The notes under the pieces: model-generated
The model's database searches: none
The model's input: only the letters and a program-made list of their open reading frames with translations
What the model was told of the DNA's origin: nothing
Part shown: positions 17,401 through 29,400 of the stretch, piece after piece
Position numbering within the stretch: position 1 is the stretch's first letter
How the letters are laid out: every line of letters begins with the position of its first letter
Program-made: the position numbers and the translations under genes
Assembly: GCF_036227485.1 (NCBI RefSeq)
Contig: NZ_CP109479.1
Coordinates: 7,874,001 to 7,938,000 of the forward strand
Direction of reading: 5' to 3'
DNA length: 64,000 nucleotides
Source: Streptomyces sp. NBC_01451
Lineage (GTDB): Bacteria; Actinomycetota; Actinomycetes; Streptomycetales; Streptomycetaceae

Positions 17401-20400
17401 CCGTGGTACTGCTCAAGTCCCGTACCCGGCCCGGCGTTCCGGCCGCGCACGCTGCGCAGCTCGTTGACGTCGCCGCGCGGCCGGGCGGACAGGGTGACCT
17501 CCACCAGACGGGCGCCGCCCAGCGCGAGATGACGGAAGTGGAAGCGCTGGGTGCCGTGCGGGCCGCGTCCCGGCAGGGCGAGCAGACCGGCCGTGGAGGT
17601 GTAGTCGGCGATCCGGGCGGCCACTCCGGGCAGATAGGCGGAGTGGCCGGGCTGGGTGACGCCGGGCGCCTCCGCCTCGACCAGCGCGGTCAGTTCGACC
17701 CGCAGCCGGTCCCGGCGCTCGGCGGTCGCGTCGTCCGCCGGAGCTTCGGCGGTGTCCTCGTCGGCCGGGGCTTCGGGGGACTCCTCGTCGGCCGGTGCGT
17801 CGGAGGCGTCCTCGGCGGGCGGGTCGTCGGTCGCCGGGGCCGGCCCCGGCACCCCCAACTGCGTGACGGACAGCACCGAGGCGAGCCCGGGCTCCCCGGT
17901 GCGGGTGAACCGCTGGGGCAGTGGCAGCTCCTTCCGCGCGGGCTCCGGGGGAGTGAGCCCGTCGATCTTGCTGAACCACTCCTCGTACCGGCTGAGTTGA
18001 CCGTCCGTCATGAGGAACTGCACGGCCTGCGGCAGGTCCACGGCGACCGTGACGGGGGGCGCGCTGCCGAGGCCGATCGTGTTGCCGACCACATTGCGGG
18101 TACCGCGCCGGACGGTGATCAGGATCGTCGCGTCGGCACCGATCCGGTGCTGCATACCGCTCTCGGTGGAGGTCCGGCTGACGGCGGTGCTGGAGCTGAT
18201 CGTGCCGGATTCCTCGGTCTTGCGGGAGTACGAGTACTTCGCCGACGGCCCGAAGACCGGGGGCGGAGTCGGCGCCGGGGCCGGGGTGGTCGAGGTGGCA
18301 GGCGTCCCGGAGCCCTGGACGGCCGGAGCGGCCGGCTTCGTCTTCGGGGTTCTGGTCCCGGTGACGGCGACCCCGGTCTGGTGGGATTGGCTGACCGACT
18401 TCAGCTGGGAGGCGGAGTCGGTGGCGGAGACACCGGTCTCCAGGTACTGCTTGACGCTGTGCATGTGCCGCGCGTTGGACAGCACACCCCGGATCTCCAG
18501 CGAGTACTCCTGGTCGGAGCCCAGCCCGGGCAGGGTGATGCCCTCGACGACGTACTCGCCCTTGAATATCTGGTGGGCGCGGGCGACGAGACTGCCCGGC
18601 GCCAGCGCGGCCTGCTGCACCTCGGCGGCCACCGTGGTCGGATCGCCGGCGCTCTGCCCCGCCAGGGAGGACGCCACCGCCTGGGCCGCGCCCGTCAGCA
18701 GCTGGGGGCTGAACGCCCCGACGGCGGCTGCCAGGGCGCCCAGCCGGTCGGCCTCCGGATGGCCGGGGTACGTACCGTCGGCGATCTGCCGCAGCGCCTC
18801 CTGGAGGAGACCCGAACCGCGGAAGACGTCCACGATCGCGTCGTCCGGCAGCTTGGTGACCCCCGCCTGCGGGCTGCCTTCGGTGTCGGTCATGGCCAGC
18901 CGTGTGTGATCGTCGGTCTCCGGCGCGCGGGGGGCGGTCACCGGGGCGGGCGCGGCGGGCGTGTCGGTCGGCTCCAGGGTGCGGTGGTGGGGCACCGCGA
19001 GGGTGAGGGTGCCGCTCACCGAGCGCGGTAGCGGTCCGGGCGGCGGCGAGTCCTCGCCGGGTGGTGTGAACGGGGTGGCCACGGTGTGCTCGGCGAAGCG
19101 GACCGCGGGATCGGCGCCCGGACCTTCGTACAGGTCCAGCGCGAACCGCGCCGGTATGGCGAAGACCTCGCTGCCCTGCCCGGAACCGATGAAGAGCTGG
19201 TCGTGCCCCAGACCGGCGCCGACGGTGGCCGCGTGGCCGGTCTGCCTGCCGTACGTGTGGTCGGCGGCGCCGCCCAGGGTGCCCGAGCCCGTGGAGTACG
19301 GGCCCACCGGCCCCGAGGGGCCGCCGCCGATACCCAGCGACCAGCCGTAGCCCGACGCCTTCTGCTCGGTGCCGCCCGTGCTGAAGGAGGCCAGGGAGAC
19401 ATGCTGGATGTCGGGGAGGACCAGGGTGTGCCGAGTGGCGCCCGCGGCGGTGTCACGGACGGCGGTGAGGTTCAGCTTGATCCGGCGCGTGCCCGTCATG
19501 GTCGGCTGCTCCAGCCACAGGGGAGCGCCGCCGTCGACCATGGAGTCCGTCGCGGCCCGCAGCCCGATCTCGGAGCGGGCCTGCTCGAAGCGCCGCAGAT
19601 TGTTCAACTGGGCCTGCACCAGAGCCTCGTCGGGCACCACCAGGTTGCGGACGGGGGCGTCCGTGGCCGGCGGCAGGAAGCCGTTGGCGCGCAGCCACAC
19701 CTCGGCGTGCGCGAAGAGCTGCTCCGGGCCCTCCACGGTCAGGGCGGCGGCGGTGATGCCGACGCTTTCGAGGTTCTCCAGCTCGGCGGGCAGCGCGCGC
19801 CGTTCCTCGGCATCGGGCGGGTGCCCCTTGGCGGACTCCTGGTTGAGCAGCCGCAGGTGCATGCCGTCCCGCCAGTCCGCGAACGTGCGGGGGGTCGTGC
19901 CGCCGCCCGGCCGGACGAGGGTGACCGTGTGCCGGACGGTGGCGGGCGTCAGGAGGTGGCTCCGGTTGCTGCGCAGGGCGTGCATGACGGTGGCGGAGCC
20001 ACCGCTGCCGAGGCTGTCGCTGGTCTGCCAGCGCACACCGACCTTCCCGGTGACCGAACCGGCGATCCGGCCCGAGGCGTCGGGGTGGTTCAGGGCGTGG
20101 TCCCCGGTGAGGGACGGGCCGGTGCCGAAGTCGACCCCGACGGCGTTGGTGATCTTGGCCTGGCCGTCCACCTTCACCGTCTGGGTGAGATGGCTCTCCA
20201 GGTTGATCTTCGTGTCCAGGCTCTTGTGCGTGGGCGTTCCCGGCGTGACCACCGTGGTCACCTTGAACATACCGATCGCGCGGCCCCGCGAGTCCAGGAG
20301 CACCGGCGAGAAGATGCCCCCCGACCGCTGCATGGGCAGCGTCCCGCGCAGCACGGGCTCGGACAGGAACGCCTCCAACTCCTGGGCGGAGGAAGGGCTC

Positions 20401-23400
20401 AGCGTCGCCAGGTCGGCGTGGAAGGCGCTCAGTACGGACTCCAGCAGCAGGTGCGGCTCCGCGACCGTGTCCACTCCCCACACCGGCAGGTCGTCCAGCG
20501 CGGCGGCCTGCGGCAACGGCGTCCCGGAGGTGTCGGCCACGGCCAGGTGCTGCGGGAACCAGATGGTGACCGGCCCATGGGCCTCCGCCATGCCCCAGCC
20601 CCCCTGGGGCATCATCCGGGGCGTGTCGACCCGGACCTCCCAGTCCGACGCGAACTCGAACGCCGTCGACAGCTCGTTGCTGCGCTGGGCGGTGGTGGTC
20701 TGCACGACCTGGGTGATCGACGTGGACTGCGACAGCTGATTGTGCGTCAGGGACACCGAGGGGCTGAACTCCCAGCCCCGCAGCGCCCCGGCCGCGGCGA
20801 TCGGCAGCGACACCGACCAGGGCACCGGAACCGTACGGTAGTTGCCCGAGGACTCCGAGTCCCCCGTCTCCTGCGCGCCGACCCCGCGCCGCTCCACCCG
20901 TACGTCGGGGTCGGTGACGTCATGGGTGCCGTAACGCGGCGACGCCACCGGCTCGCTCAGGGCGAGCCGTACGTCCACGGTCCGCTCCCGGCCGTCCACG
21001 GTGACCGTGACGCGATGGCCCAGGCTGCTGCGCAGATAGGGCAGCGCGAGCACCAGCTGCTCGGCCCCGAGGCGCTCCCTCAACTGGGCGCGCACCGGGT
21101 GGTCGTCGGCGACCGGAGCGACGAACCCCAGGGCGCGCAGGACCTGTTGGTGCACCCCGTCCACCACCCGTGCGGGCAGTGGTTCGACCTGCACGAGGCC
21201 GACGTTGCCGTCGCGCCGGCTGCCGTAGTCGCGCACGAACGGCGAGGGGGGTGCGGGGGCAGGCGGGTCGGCGCCGAGGGCTGCGTCGGCGTCGGTGTCG
21301 GTGTGGGGCGCCGGGGTGGCGTCGCCGATCAGGGCGTCGATGAGGGCGAGGTGCCGGGGGCGCAGCCCGCCCTGCGTGTAGTGCTCCTCGGTGCCGGTCG
21401 CGGCGGCCTCGGTACGGACGGACTCCGGTACGGGGAACCCGTAGTCGCCCATCAAGCTGCCCTCGACCTGCGGGCGTTGGGGTGCGGTGGCGTCCCGGGA
21501 CTCGTCGCGCAGGCCGAGTTGGTGGCCGATCTCGTGGGCGAAGTCCTGACCCGCTCCGTCAAGTCGCCAGGTGTGGTGGGAGGTTCGGGCACCGGAGGTC
21601 GGCGGGGCGAGGTTCACCTTCAGATGGGCCTGTCCGCCCGGGGGTACCTGGACGACCGTCACATGCATGCGGTCGCCGTTCGGGAGCCGGTGTCCGGGGG
21701 TGTTGAAGACCCGTTCGACGCCGGCCGCCATCCGGTCCCAGACGGCCTGCCGGTCGGCCTCGGGTACGGAGTCGGTGTTGGTGAACTCCACCTGGACCGT
21801 GAGGTCGGTGACCGGTTCGCCGTCGTGGGTGAAGCGGCGTACGTCGAACCCGGACCGGACGACGTACTGCGTGACCTCGCCGTCCGCGCCCCTGGGCCGG
21901 GACACCGGGTCGACCCAGGTGTGCGCGCGTCTCACGGCGGTGGCCCCGGCACGGGCCGCCTCCCACCCCGGAGGAGCCGGCGGAACGGCGTCGGGCGTCC
22001 CGGCGGTGTCCCCGGCACCCGCCGGCGCGAGCGGATCGGCGCCCTCGGGCGTCTGCGCGGCGAAGACCCGGCCGAGTGCCTGGAGAACCTGGTCGCTCTC
22101 CGGACGCAGCGCCTGCTCGTTCAACCTGCCGAAGTACGCGCCGAGTTGCGAGTCGGTCCGGCTCAGGTCGGCGATCGCCCCGGCGATGACCGCCGCCTGA
22201 TCCGGAGGCGGGGCCACCGACAGCGAGGCGGACTCCGTCCTGAGGTCCGCCAGATGCCGTTCGTGGGCCTGTGCCACCACGGCCAGCAGTCCGTCCCGGT
22301 CGGCCGGGGTCAGCTCGGCCCACGTCTCCTGCAACTCCATCGCCCACTTGTAGTCGGGCTTCCCCGGGGGCGGCGGACCGAGCATGGTGTCGATCGTGGC
22401 CATGGCATCGTGGCCCGCGCCCAGGACATTGAGGATGACGGCGCGGGTCTCCGCGCCCAGGGTGTCCCTGAGGCGGACCAGCTCGTCGTATCCCAGGTAC
22501 AGCGTCACTTCGCCGTCCACGGTCTCCGAACCCAGCGCGCCCAGCACACTGCGGGCGGTCTCCGCCCGCCCCGCCCGCAGCCGCGCCGGAAGGGACTCGA
22601 AGGCCATGCCCCATTCGCTCCTGGCGACGATCGCGGCGGTGACCCCCTGCAGGGTCCTGACGGCCGCCACGTCGTCCGGGGTGCTGCCCAGCGGATCGTA
22701 CGGAGTGGTGTTGGTCCGCACCGAGAAGTACGGACGCCCCTGCACCTGAAGCGTGTTGCTGGTGTTCGCGCCCTCCATCACGGCGGGCAGCGAGCCCATG
22801 CGGTACACCTGCCGGAACAGGTCCTGGGTCAGGCTCCCGGCCTCGACGACGATGACCTCGCCCGGCCCGGCCTCCGCGATTCGGCGGGGCAGTTCGGGAT
22901 CGTCCAGCCTCAACTGGGTGAGCCACGCGGCCCGGTGGCGGGGCGCGAAGTCGACCGTCGCGTCGCCCAGCGCCAACAGGACGGCGGGCTTGCCGAGTCG
23001 GGCGCCGTGGATGCCCTCCGCCAGGGCGCCCAGCGCCGAGGCCCGCTCCGCCGGATGGAGGTTGTGCAGACCGTACGCCGGCATCAGCTCCGTACGGTCC
23101 TCGCCGACCGCCTCTGCCACGGCGCGCAGGCCCGCCGCGCGTTCCGGGGTGGAGGACTGCCGGGTGATCATGTCGTCCAGGTCGGCACCGGTCACCCGCG
23201 GTACCGGGAACCGGTACAGGGCGTTGTCCGGGATGCCGTTCGTGTCCTGGAGGTCGGTGACCTGGGTGTCCGCGTCCGGGCCGCTGCGGGTGTAGAGATA
23301 GCGGTGGCCGCCGGTCCACGCGTACGGCTTGAGCACGACCGCCTGGTCGGAACCGGTGAAGTGCAGGAACTTCGCGGCGAGTCCGGCGTCGTCGACCAGT

Positions 23401-26400
23401 GCGTCGTTGGCCGCGACCAGCACCAGATGCCCTTGGCGGGGCCGGCTGGTGGCGTTGTAGGAGACGGTCGGGTCGAAGCTGTCCGTCACCCAGTCGACGC
23501 GTTCACGCATCGACCGGGAGAGCAACAGGCCGAGACGCGCCTGCACGTTCTCCGGGGCGATGACGGTGATCCGGCCCTCGTAGCCCAGCTCGCCGATCGA
23601 GTCGGCCAGCATCGTGGCTGCGGCCTGATGACCGAAGTTGGCCGCGTCGTCCACGACCAGGGTCACCCCGGGAAGATTCCCCAGCCCGGTGCGCACACGT
23701 CGGCGCAGCACCGCCTCCGAGACCGGGGCCAGGGGGTCGGCACCGTCAACGGGGGTGGCCGGGGCGGCGGTCGGGGTCGACGCGGGGGCGGGGTCGGGGT
23801 CGCCGGCCATCGCGGTGAGCAGGGCCAGATGGCGGGGCCGCAGCCCGCCCTGCGCGTAGCCGGGCTCCGGCTCGCCGCCGAGGTCGGGCACGGGAAGGTC
23901 GTACACGCCCATCAAGCTGCCCTCGACCTGCGGGCGTTGGGGTGCGGTGGCGTCCCGGGACTCGTCGCGCAGGCCGAGTTGGTGGCCGATCTCATGGGCG
24001 AAGTCGAAGGCCGTACCGTCCGTGCGCCACACGTGGTGCGAGGTGGGCCGTCCGCCCGCCGGATCGGCCAGGTCCACGGTCAGATGTGTCCGCCCGCCGG
24101 GCTTCCCCGGAACGACGGTGACATGAAGCCGCTCCCCACCGGCCAGCCGGTACCCGGGCGCGTTGAACACGTGCTCCACTCCGGCGGCCATCCGGTCCCA
24201 GACGGCCTGCCGGTCGGCCTCGGGCACGGAGTCGGTGTTGGTGAACTCCACCTGGACCGTGAGGTCGGTGACCGGTTGGCCGTCGTGGGTGAAGCGGCGT
24301 ACGTCGAACCCGGACCGGACGACGTACTGCGTGACCTCGCCGTCCGCGCCCCTGGGCCGGGACACCGGGTCGACCCAGGTGTGCGACCGCTGCTCGGGGA
24401 CGGCCGCGTCGCGGGCGGCGTGCCAGCCGGGGGGTGCCGCCGGTACGGGCGTCACCGGCAGGTCGGGACGTGCCGTGTCGGCCGCGGGCGCGAGCGGGTC
24501 GGCGCCCTGGGCCGTCGGTGGCGGGAAGAGCGTGCCCAGGGCCTGGAGCACCTGGTCGTGGTCCGCGCGGTGTGCCTGCTCGGTCAACCTGCCGAAATAG
24601 CCGCCGAGTCGCGAGTCCGCGCGGCCCGCGTCGGTGACCGCCGAGGCGATGCGCGCCACCTGCTCCTCGTCCGGTGCCACCGAGTACTCGGCGGACTCCT
24701 CCCGCAGCTCCGTCAGATGCCGCCCGTGGATCTCCTCCGCCACGGCGACCAGCGCGTCCCGCTGGGCCGGGGTGAGATGGACCTCGTGGCTCTCCAGCCG
24801 GACCATCCGCCGGTGCGCGGGTTCCCCCGGCCGGTCCGGCTCCAGCAGTTCCCGGGCATGGCCCAGATCCGCGTGATCCGGCCCCAGAACGCCCTCGACG
24901 ATGTCCGCCGCCTGCCCGCCGAACGCCTTGCGCAGACGCTCCGCCTCGTCGGGCCCCATCCACAGCACGAAGTCCTCGGACTCGGTGTCCGGCGGCAGGG
25001 CCCTGAGCACGCTGATCGCGGTCTCCGCCCTGCCCGCCGCCTCCCACGACGGGAGATCCTCAAGAGCCTCCCCCCACGCGCTCCTGGTGACGATCGCGGC
25101 GGTGACCGCCTCCAACTCGTCGACCGCCGCGTTGTCCTCCGCTGTTCCGGCCACGGGGTCGTACGGGGTGTTGTTGGTGCGCACCGAGAAGTACGGACGC
25201 CCTTGCAGCTGAAGCGTGTTGGTGGTGTTGGCGCCCTCCACGACGGCGGGCAGCGAGCCCAACTGGTACACCTGCCGGAACAGGTCCTGGGACAGGTTCC
25301 CGGCCTCGACGATCACGACGTCGCCCGGCCCCGCCGCCGCGAGCACGCGCGGCAGTTCGGGATCGTCCAGCGCCAACTGGCTGAGCCACGGTGCGTCATG
25401 GCGGGGCGCGAAGTCGACGGTGGCGTTGCCCAGGGCCAGGACCACGGCCGGCCTGGCGAGTCGTGCCCTGTGCACGCCCTCCGCGAGGGCCGCCGGCGCC
25501 GAGGCACGCTCCGCCGGATGGAGGTTGTGCAGACCGTACGCGGGCATCAACTCCGTTCCCTGGGCGACTTCGGCCACCACGGCGCGCAGGCCCGCCGCGC
25601 GTTCCGGGGTGGAGGACTGCCGGGTGATCATGTCGTCCAGGTCGGCACCGGTCACTCGCGGTACCGGGAACCGGTACAGGGCGTTGTCCGGGATGCCGTT
25701 CGTGTCCTGGAGGTCGGTGATTCGGGTGTCCGCGTCCGGGCCGCTGCGGGTGTAGAGATAGCGGTGGCCGCCGTTCCACGCGTACGGCCGCAGCACGACC
25801 GCCCGGTCCGCGCCGGCGAAGTTCAGGAAGTTCGCGGCCAGTTCCTCGTCGTCGACCAGCGCGTCGTTGGCGGCGACCAGCAGCAGATGGCCGGCTCGCT
25901 CCCGGCTGTCGCCGTTGTAGGCGGTGCTGGGGTCGAAGGAGTCCGACACCCAGTCGACGCGCGCACGCATCGGCGCGGAGAGCAGCAGATCGAGCCGCTC
26001 CCGCACGTTGTCCGGCGCGATCACGGTGACGCGGCCCTCGTACCCCAGCTCGGTGAGGGAGTCGATCATCATCGTGGCCGCCGCCTGGTGCCCGAAGTTC
26101 GCCGCGATGTCCACGACCACGGTCACCCCGGGCAGCTCCGCGAGACCGTCCCGCACCCGCCGGCGCAGTGCCGCCTCGGCTGCCGCGGTGGCCGGGGCGA
26201 GGGGATCGGCGCCGACCGCGACGGCGGAGGGTGCGGGTGCCGCGGTGGTGGCGCGGGACTGGGTGATGGCCTGTTGGGCGTCCCGGTCCGCGTCGCGCAG
26301 CCCGGGGAGGCTTGTCTCCGCCGCCTGGAGGGACGCCTGCGCGAGGGCGAGATCGTTCCGGACGGTCTGGAGCGCGGCCTGGCGCGTGGACCTCTCGGTG

Positions 26401-29400
26401 CGCAGGTCGGCGAGGGACTGGCCGGCCTCTCTCGCCCGGGCCTGGTCCGGGCGCTCCTGGGCGGGGGCCGCCGGAGCGGCCTGGCCCTGGCGGGCCGAGC
26501 GGACCCGGTCGATCCCGGCGACGACCGACCGGGTGCGGCGTACGTTGCTCTCCGCCTCGGGGATGCGCCGGCCGAGGGTGAGGATGCGCGCGGTGTGCTC
26601 GGCGGCCTGGGCGTTCAGGCGGGTGATGTCGGCGTTGAGCCGCGTGATGTCGTCCTGGGCCTGCGCCAGGGCGGCGCGGGCGTCGGCGGCGGCGATCTCC
26701 TGTGCGGTGGCGGGCAGTTCGGTGGCGGTCTGTTCAGGTGTGGGCTGGTCGGGCGTGGGCGGTTCGGCGGCGGGTTGATCTGTGACGGTGTCACCCGGGC
26801 CGGAACTGCTCCAGAGGGACATGGGATCGAAGTCCTCGAAGTCCCCGAGATCCCCGAGGTTCCCGAACTCGGATTCGTCGTCTCCGTCTCCGACCACCTC
26901 TCCGTCCCCGTGTCCGTCCTGATCTCCGCCTCCGTCTCCGCTTCCGTCTTCGGCGGAGGTCGGCGCGGGGGGCCGGGCCGTGGCCGAAGTGCTCGCCCCG
27001 GGCTGGTCGTTCGTGGCCGGGGCAGCGGTGGCCGGGGCCGGGTTCGTGGACGACGTCCTGACGGCCGGCGGCGTGGAGGAGTCCGCCAGGGTGCTGCTGC
27101 CGGAGGCGTCGGCACCCGCCGCGCCCGGGAACACCCGGCCCAACGCCTGGAGGACCTGGTCGTTGGCCGGATGGCGAGCCTGGTCCGCCAACCGGCCGAA
27201 GTATCCGCCGAGTCGGGAGTCGGCCCGGGCGGAGTCGGCCACCGCCGCCGAGATCACTTCCGCATCCGCCTGTGCCGGGGCGACCGAGAGCTCGGCTGAC
27301 TGCCCCTGGAGCTCCTGGAGATACTGCTTCCTGCGCTCCTCCACCAGCGTGCGGAACTCGTCCCGCTGGGCGGGGGTGATGGGGAGCCAGCGCTCCGACA
27401 GCTCCATCAGCCACAGCTCTTTGCGCATTCCGAGGGGAGTGGGACCCAGCATCTCCTCGATCGACGCGAGCGTTTCGGCGTTCGGTTGCATGACGCCCGC
27501 CACGGTCTCGATCGACTGGAGACCGAAGACGTCCTCCAGCCGCTGCAGATCGTTGAACCCGATCAGCAGCACCTCGTCGTCACCCTGGGCCTCGGTGTCC
27601 ACGGGAAGGTCGGCCAGCACGCTCAGCGCCGTCTCCGTCTGCCTGACCCCCTCCGACGCGGGAAGGCTGCCGAACTCCCTTCCCCACTGGCTCCCGGCCA
27701 CGATCGCCGCTGTCACCGCCTGCAACGAGGTGACCGCCGCGTTGTCCTCCGTTGTTCCGGCCACGGGGTCGTACGGGGTGTTGTTGGTGCGCACCGAGAA
27801 GTACGGACGCCCTTGCAGCTGAAGCGTGTTGGTGGTGTTGGCGCCCTCCACGACGGCGGGCAGCGAGCCCATCTGGTACAGCTGCCGGAAAAGGTCCTGG
27901 GACAGGGTCCCCGCCTCGACGACGATCACCTCGCCGGGCTGCGCCGCGGCGATGCGCCCCGGCAACTCCGGGCTTCCCAGCTCGATCTGGGTGAACCACG
28001 GAGCGCTGTACCTCGGCGCGTAGTCCACCGTCGCGTTGCCCAGGGCAAGGACGACGGCGGGTTTGTCGAGTCCCGCTCCGTGGACGCCCTCCGCCAGCGC
28101 GGCGAGAGCCGAGGCCCGCTCCGAGACGTCCAGGTTGTGCAGCCCGTACGCGGGCATCAGCTCCATGCTGTCGTCCCCGACGGCGCGCACCAGGGCCGTC
28201 AGGCCCGCTTCCCGGTCCGGCGAGAGCTCCGCGGCCGTGATCAGTTCGGCCAGCGCCGTACCGGTCACCGGCGCGACCTCGAACCGGTACAGGGCGCTCG
28301 GCGAGATACCGGCCCCGTCTTCGAGGTCCGTGACCGTGGCGTCCGCGTCCGCGTCGGCACGGGTGTAGAGGTAGCGGTGGCCGCCCGCCCAGGCGTACGG
28401 CCGGAGCACCACCGCCTGGTCAGAGCCGGTGAAGTGCAGGAACTGGGCGGCGAGTTCGCTGTTGCCCACCAGCGCGTCGTTGGCCGCGACCAGCACCAGG
28501 TGGCCGTCGCGGGGCCGGCTGGTGGCGTTGTGGGCGACGGCCGGGTCGAAGGAGTCGGTCACCCAGTCGACCTGGTCGCTCGCCGAGCGGGACAGCAGCT
28601 TCTTGAGCCGCTCCTGTACGTTCTGCGGCGCGATGACGGTGATCCGGCCCTCGTAGCCCAGCTCACCGAGCGACTCGATCATCATCGTGGCGGCGGCCTG
28701 GTGCCCGAAGTTGGCCGCGTCCTCCACGGCCACCGTCACCCCTGGCAGGCTCCTGAGCCCGTCCCGCACCCGCCCCCGGAGGGCCGCCTCTTCGGCGGTC
28801 GGGGCGGGCCCGCCGCGCGTGTCGCCGATCTCGGAGAGCAGCGCGGGCCGCTCGTCGGCGGGTGCGTCCAGCAGCCGGTGCCACAGCGTGTGTTCCGGGA
28901 CGCTCGACGCCGTCCGCGTGGGCGCGAGCGGGTCGGCGCCCGGAACCGGGCCCGGCGCGGCGGGAACGTACGGAGGGGTGTCGGTGTCCCCGATCAGGCC
29001 GTCGATGAGGGCGAGGTGGCGGGGGCGCAGGCCACCGTGGGCGTAGTGCCGGCCGGCGTTGGTCGCGGCGGCTTCGGTGCGGACGGACTCCGGTACGGGA
29101 CGCCCGTAGTCGCCCATGAGACTGCCCTCGACCCGCGGGCGACCGGGCGCCGTCGCGTCCCGGTACTCGTCGCGCAGCCCCAGCTGGTGGCCGATCTCGT
29201 GCACGAAGTCCTGGTCCGAGCCGTCCGTGCGCCACACGTGATGGGACATGGCGCGGCCGTCGTCCGGACCGGCCAGCTCCACCCGCAGATGCGCCTGCCC
29301 GCCCGGCGCCACCGGTACGACGGTGACATGGACGCGGTCGCCGTTCGGGAGCCGGTGTCCGGGGGTGTTGAAGACCCGTTCGACGCCGGCCGTCATCCGG

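Noticed and set aside
14724..19031. Very long plus-strand open frames opposite the giant gene (also 19086-27299, 2,737 codons)
   Set aside because: They are antisense shadows produced by high third-position GC: Arg/Gly/His-rich, low in hydrophobic and aromatic residues, with no ribosome site or domain. The minus-strand frame has recognisable domains throughout.
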